Positions 63,897-64,000 of a stretch of 64,000 bases of DNA are shown one piece after another. Where the stretch lies: the NCBI GenBank assembly GCA_012840085.1, contig DUMB01000006.1, positions 49,302 through 113,301 on the forward strand, given 5' to 3'. The position numbers were made by a program, and so were the translations under genes. This DNA is from Clostridiaceae bacterium (lineage in GTDB: Bacteria > Bacillota > Clostridia > Acetivibrionales > DUMB01). Under the pieces are notes generated by a model, which saw only the letters and a program-made list of their open reading frames with translations, did no database searches and had not been told where the DNA came from. Each line of letters opens with the position of its first letter. The stretch's first letter is position 1.

Positions 63897-64000
63897 CTTT
63901 TATATTTTGAAATATGCTATTTATCGAGGGCTTCAAGGTTTTTTGAATAAAAAACAATGACACCCCCTTTTTTCTGGTATAATTGAGTCGCCAAAAACAA

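Overview
The window looks like chromosomal DNA of an anaerobic, spore-forming, low-GC Firmicute, most likely a clostridium of the Acetivibrio/Ruminiclostridium (cluster III) type. Supporting evidence: AT-rich intergenic DNA with strong AGGAGG-type ribosome binding sites, a T-box leader, a cobalamin riboswitch, a Re-type citrate synthase, a SpoIVFA/SpoIVFB pair, a PdaA-like cortex deacetylase, an HD-GYP protein and the clostridial maf-mreBCD-mrdA-minCDE order. The species assignment is inference. Most of the window is ordinary core genome; no prophage, CRISPR array or intact insertion sequence was found.

Layout. 1-744: 5' part of argJ (minus strand). 949-1059: one copy of a dispersed repeat. 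1276-1608: promoter and valine-type T-box leader, then a small membrane protein, valS and nadE. 7202-7668: a tRNA His-Gln-Lys operon with its own promoter, a structured leader and a terminator, followed by a transposase remnant. 7942-9649: ACT-domain protein and homoserine dehydrogenase. 9757-15320: cobalamin riboswitch, cobA, btuF, btuC, a btuD fused to an extra domain, and an ECF S component. 15497-17709: metallo-beta-lactamase-fold hydrolase and a chemoreceptor without an external sensor. 18039-23508: Re-citrate synthase, aconitase, a GntR regulator and isocitrate dehydrogenase, i.e. the oxidative branch from oxaloacetate and acetyl-CoA to 2-oxoglutarate. 23544-32163: tRNA-Glu, pseudouridine synthase, S41 protease, a membrane TPR-like protein, peroxiredoxin, acyl-CoA synthetase, a zinc-ribbon protein with a hairpin over its ribosome binding site, a membrane protein and an amidohydrolase. 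32263-36491: a large unrecognised protein with a cyclic-nucleotide-binding-like N-terminus, divergent from an HD-GYP phosphodiesterase. 36689-46399: asnA-asnS, alcohol dehydrogenase, LysE exporter, TetR regulator with a radical SAM enzyme, SGNH hydrolase and membrane proteins. 46655-51750: Asp23, flippase-like protein, alpha/beta hydrolase, PspC and LiaF-like envelope-stress proteins, and an unrecognised cytosolic protein. 51908-59232: maf, mreBCD, mrdA, minCDE. 59342-63851: a UPF0180 protein, spoIVFA/B, a PdaA-like deacetylase and metF.

The most interesting items are: (1) a repeat of about 112 bp with terminal inverted repeats, present in two near-full copies plus a fragment; (2) a 38-40 bp nested-palindrome repeat found twice, both times between convergent genes; (3) a hairpin that fully covers the ribosome binding site of a small zinc-ribbon gene; (4) the 835-residue protein divergent from the HD-GYP gene; (5) matched operator-like palindromes at a TetR gene and its radical SAM neighbour; (6) a GntR-type palindrome covering the -10 box of the Re-citrate synthase promoter. 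All come from reading the sequence by eye; no database search was possible.
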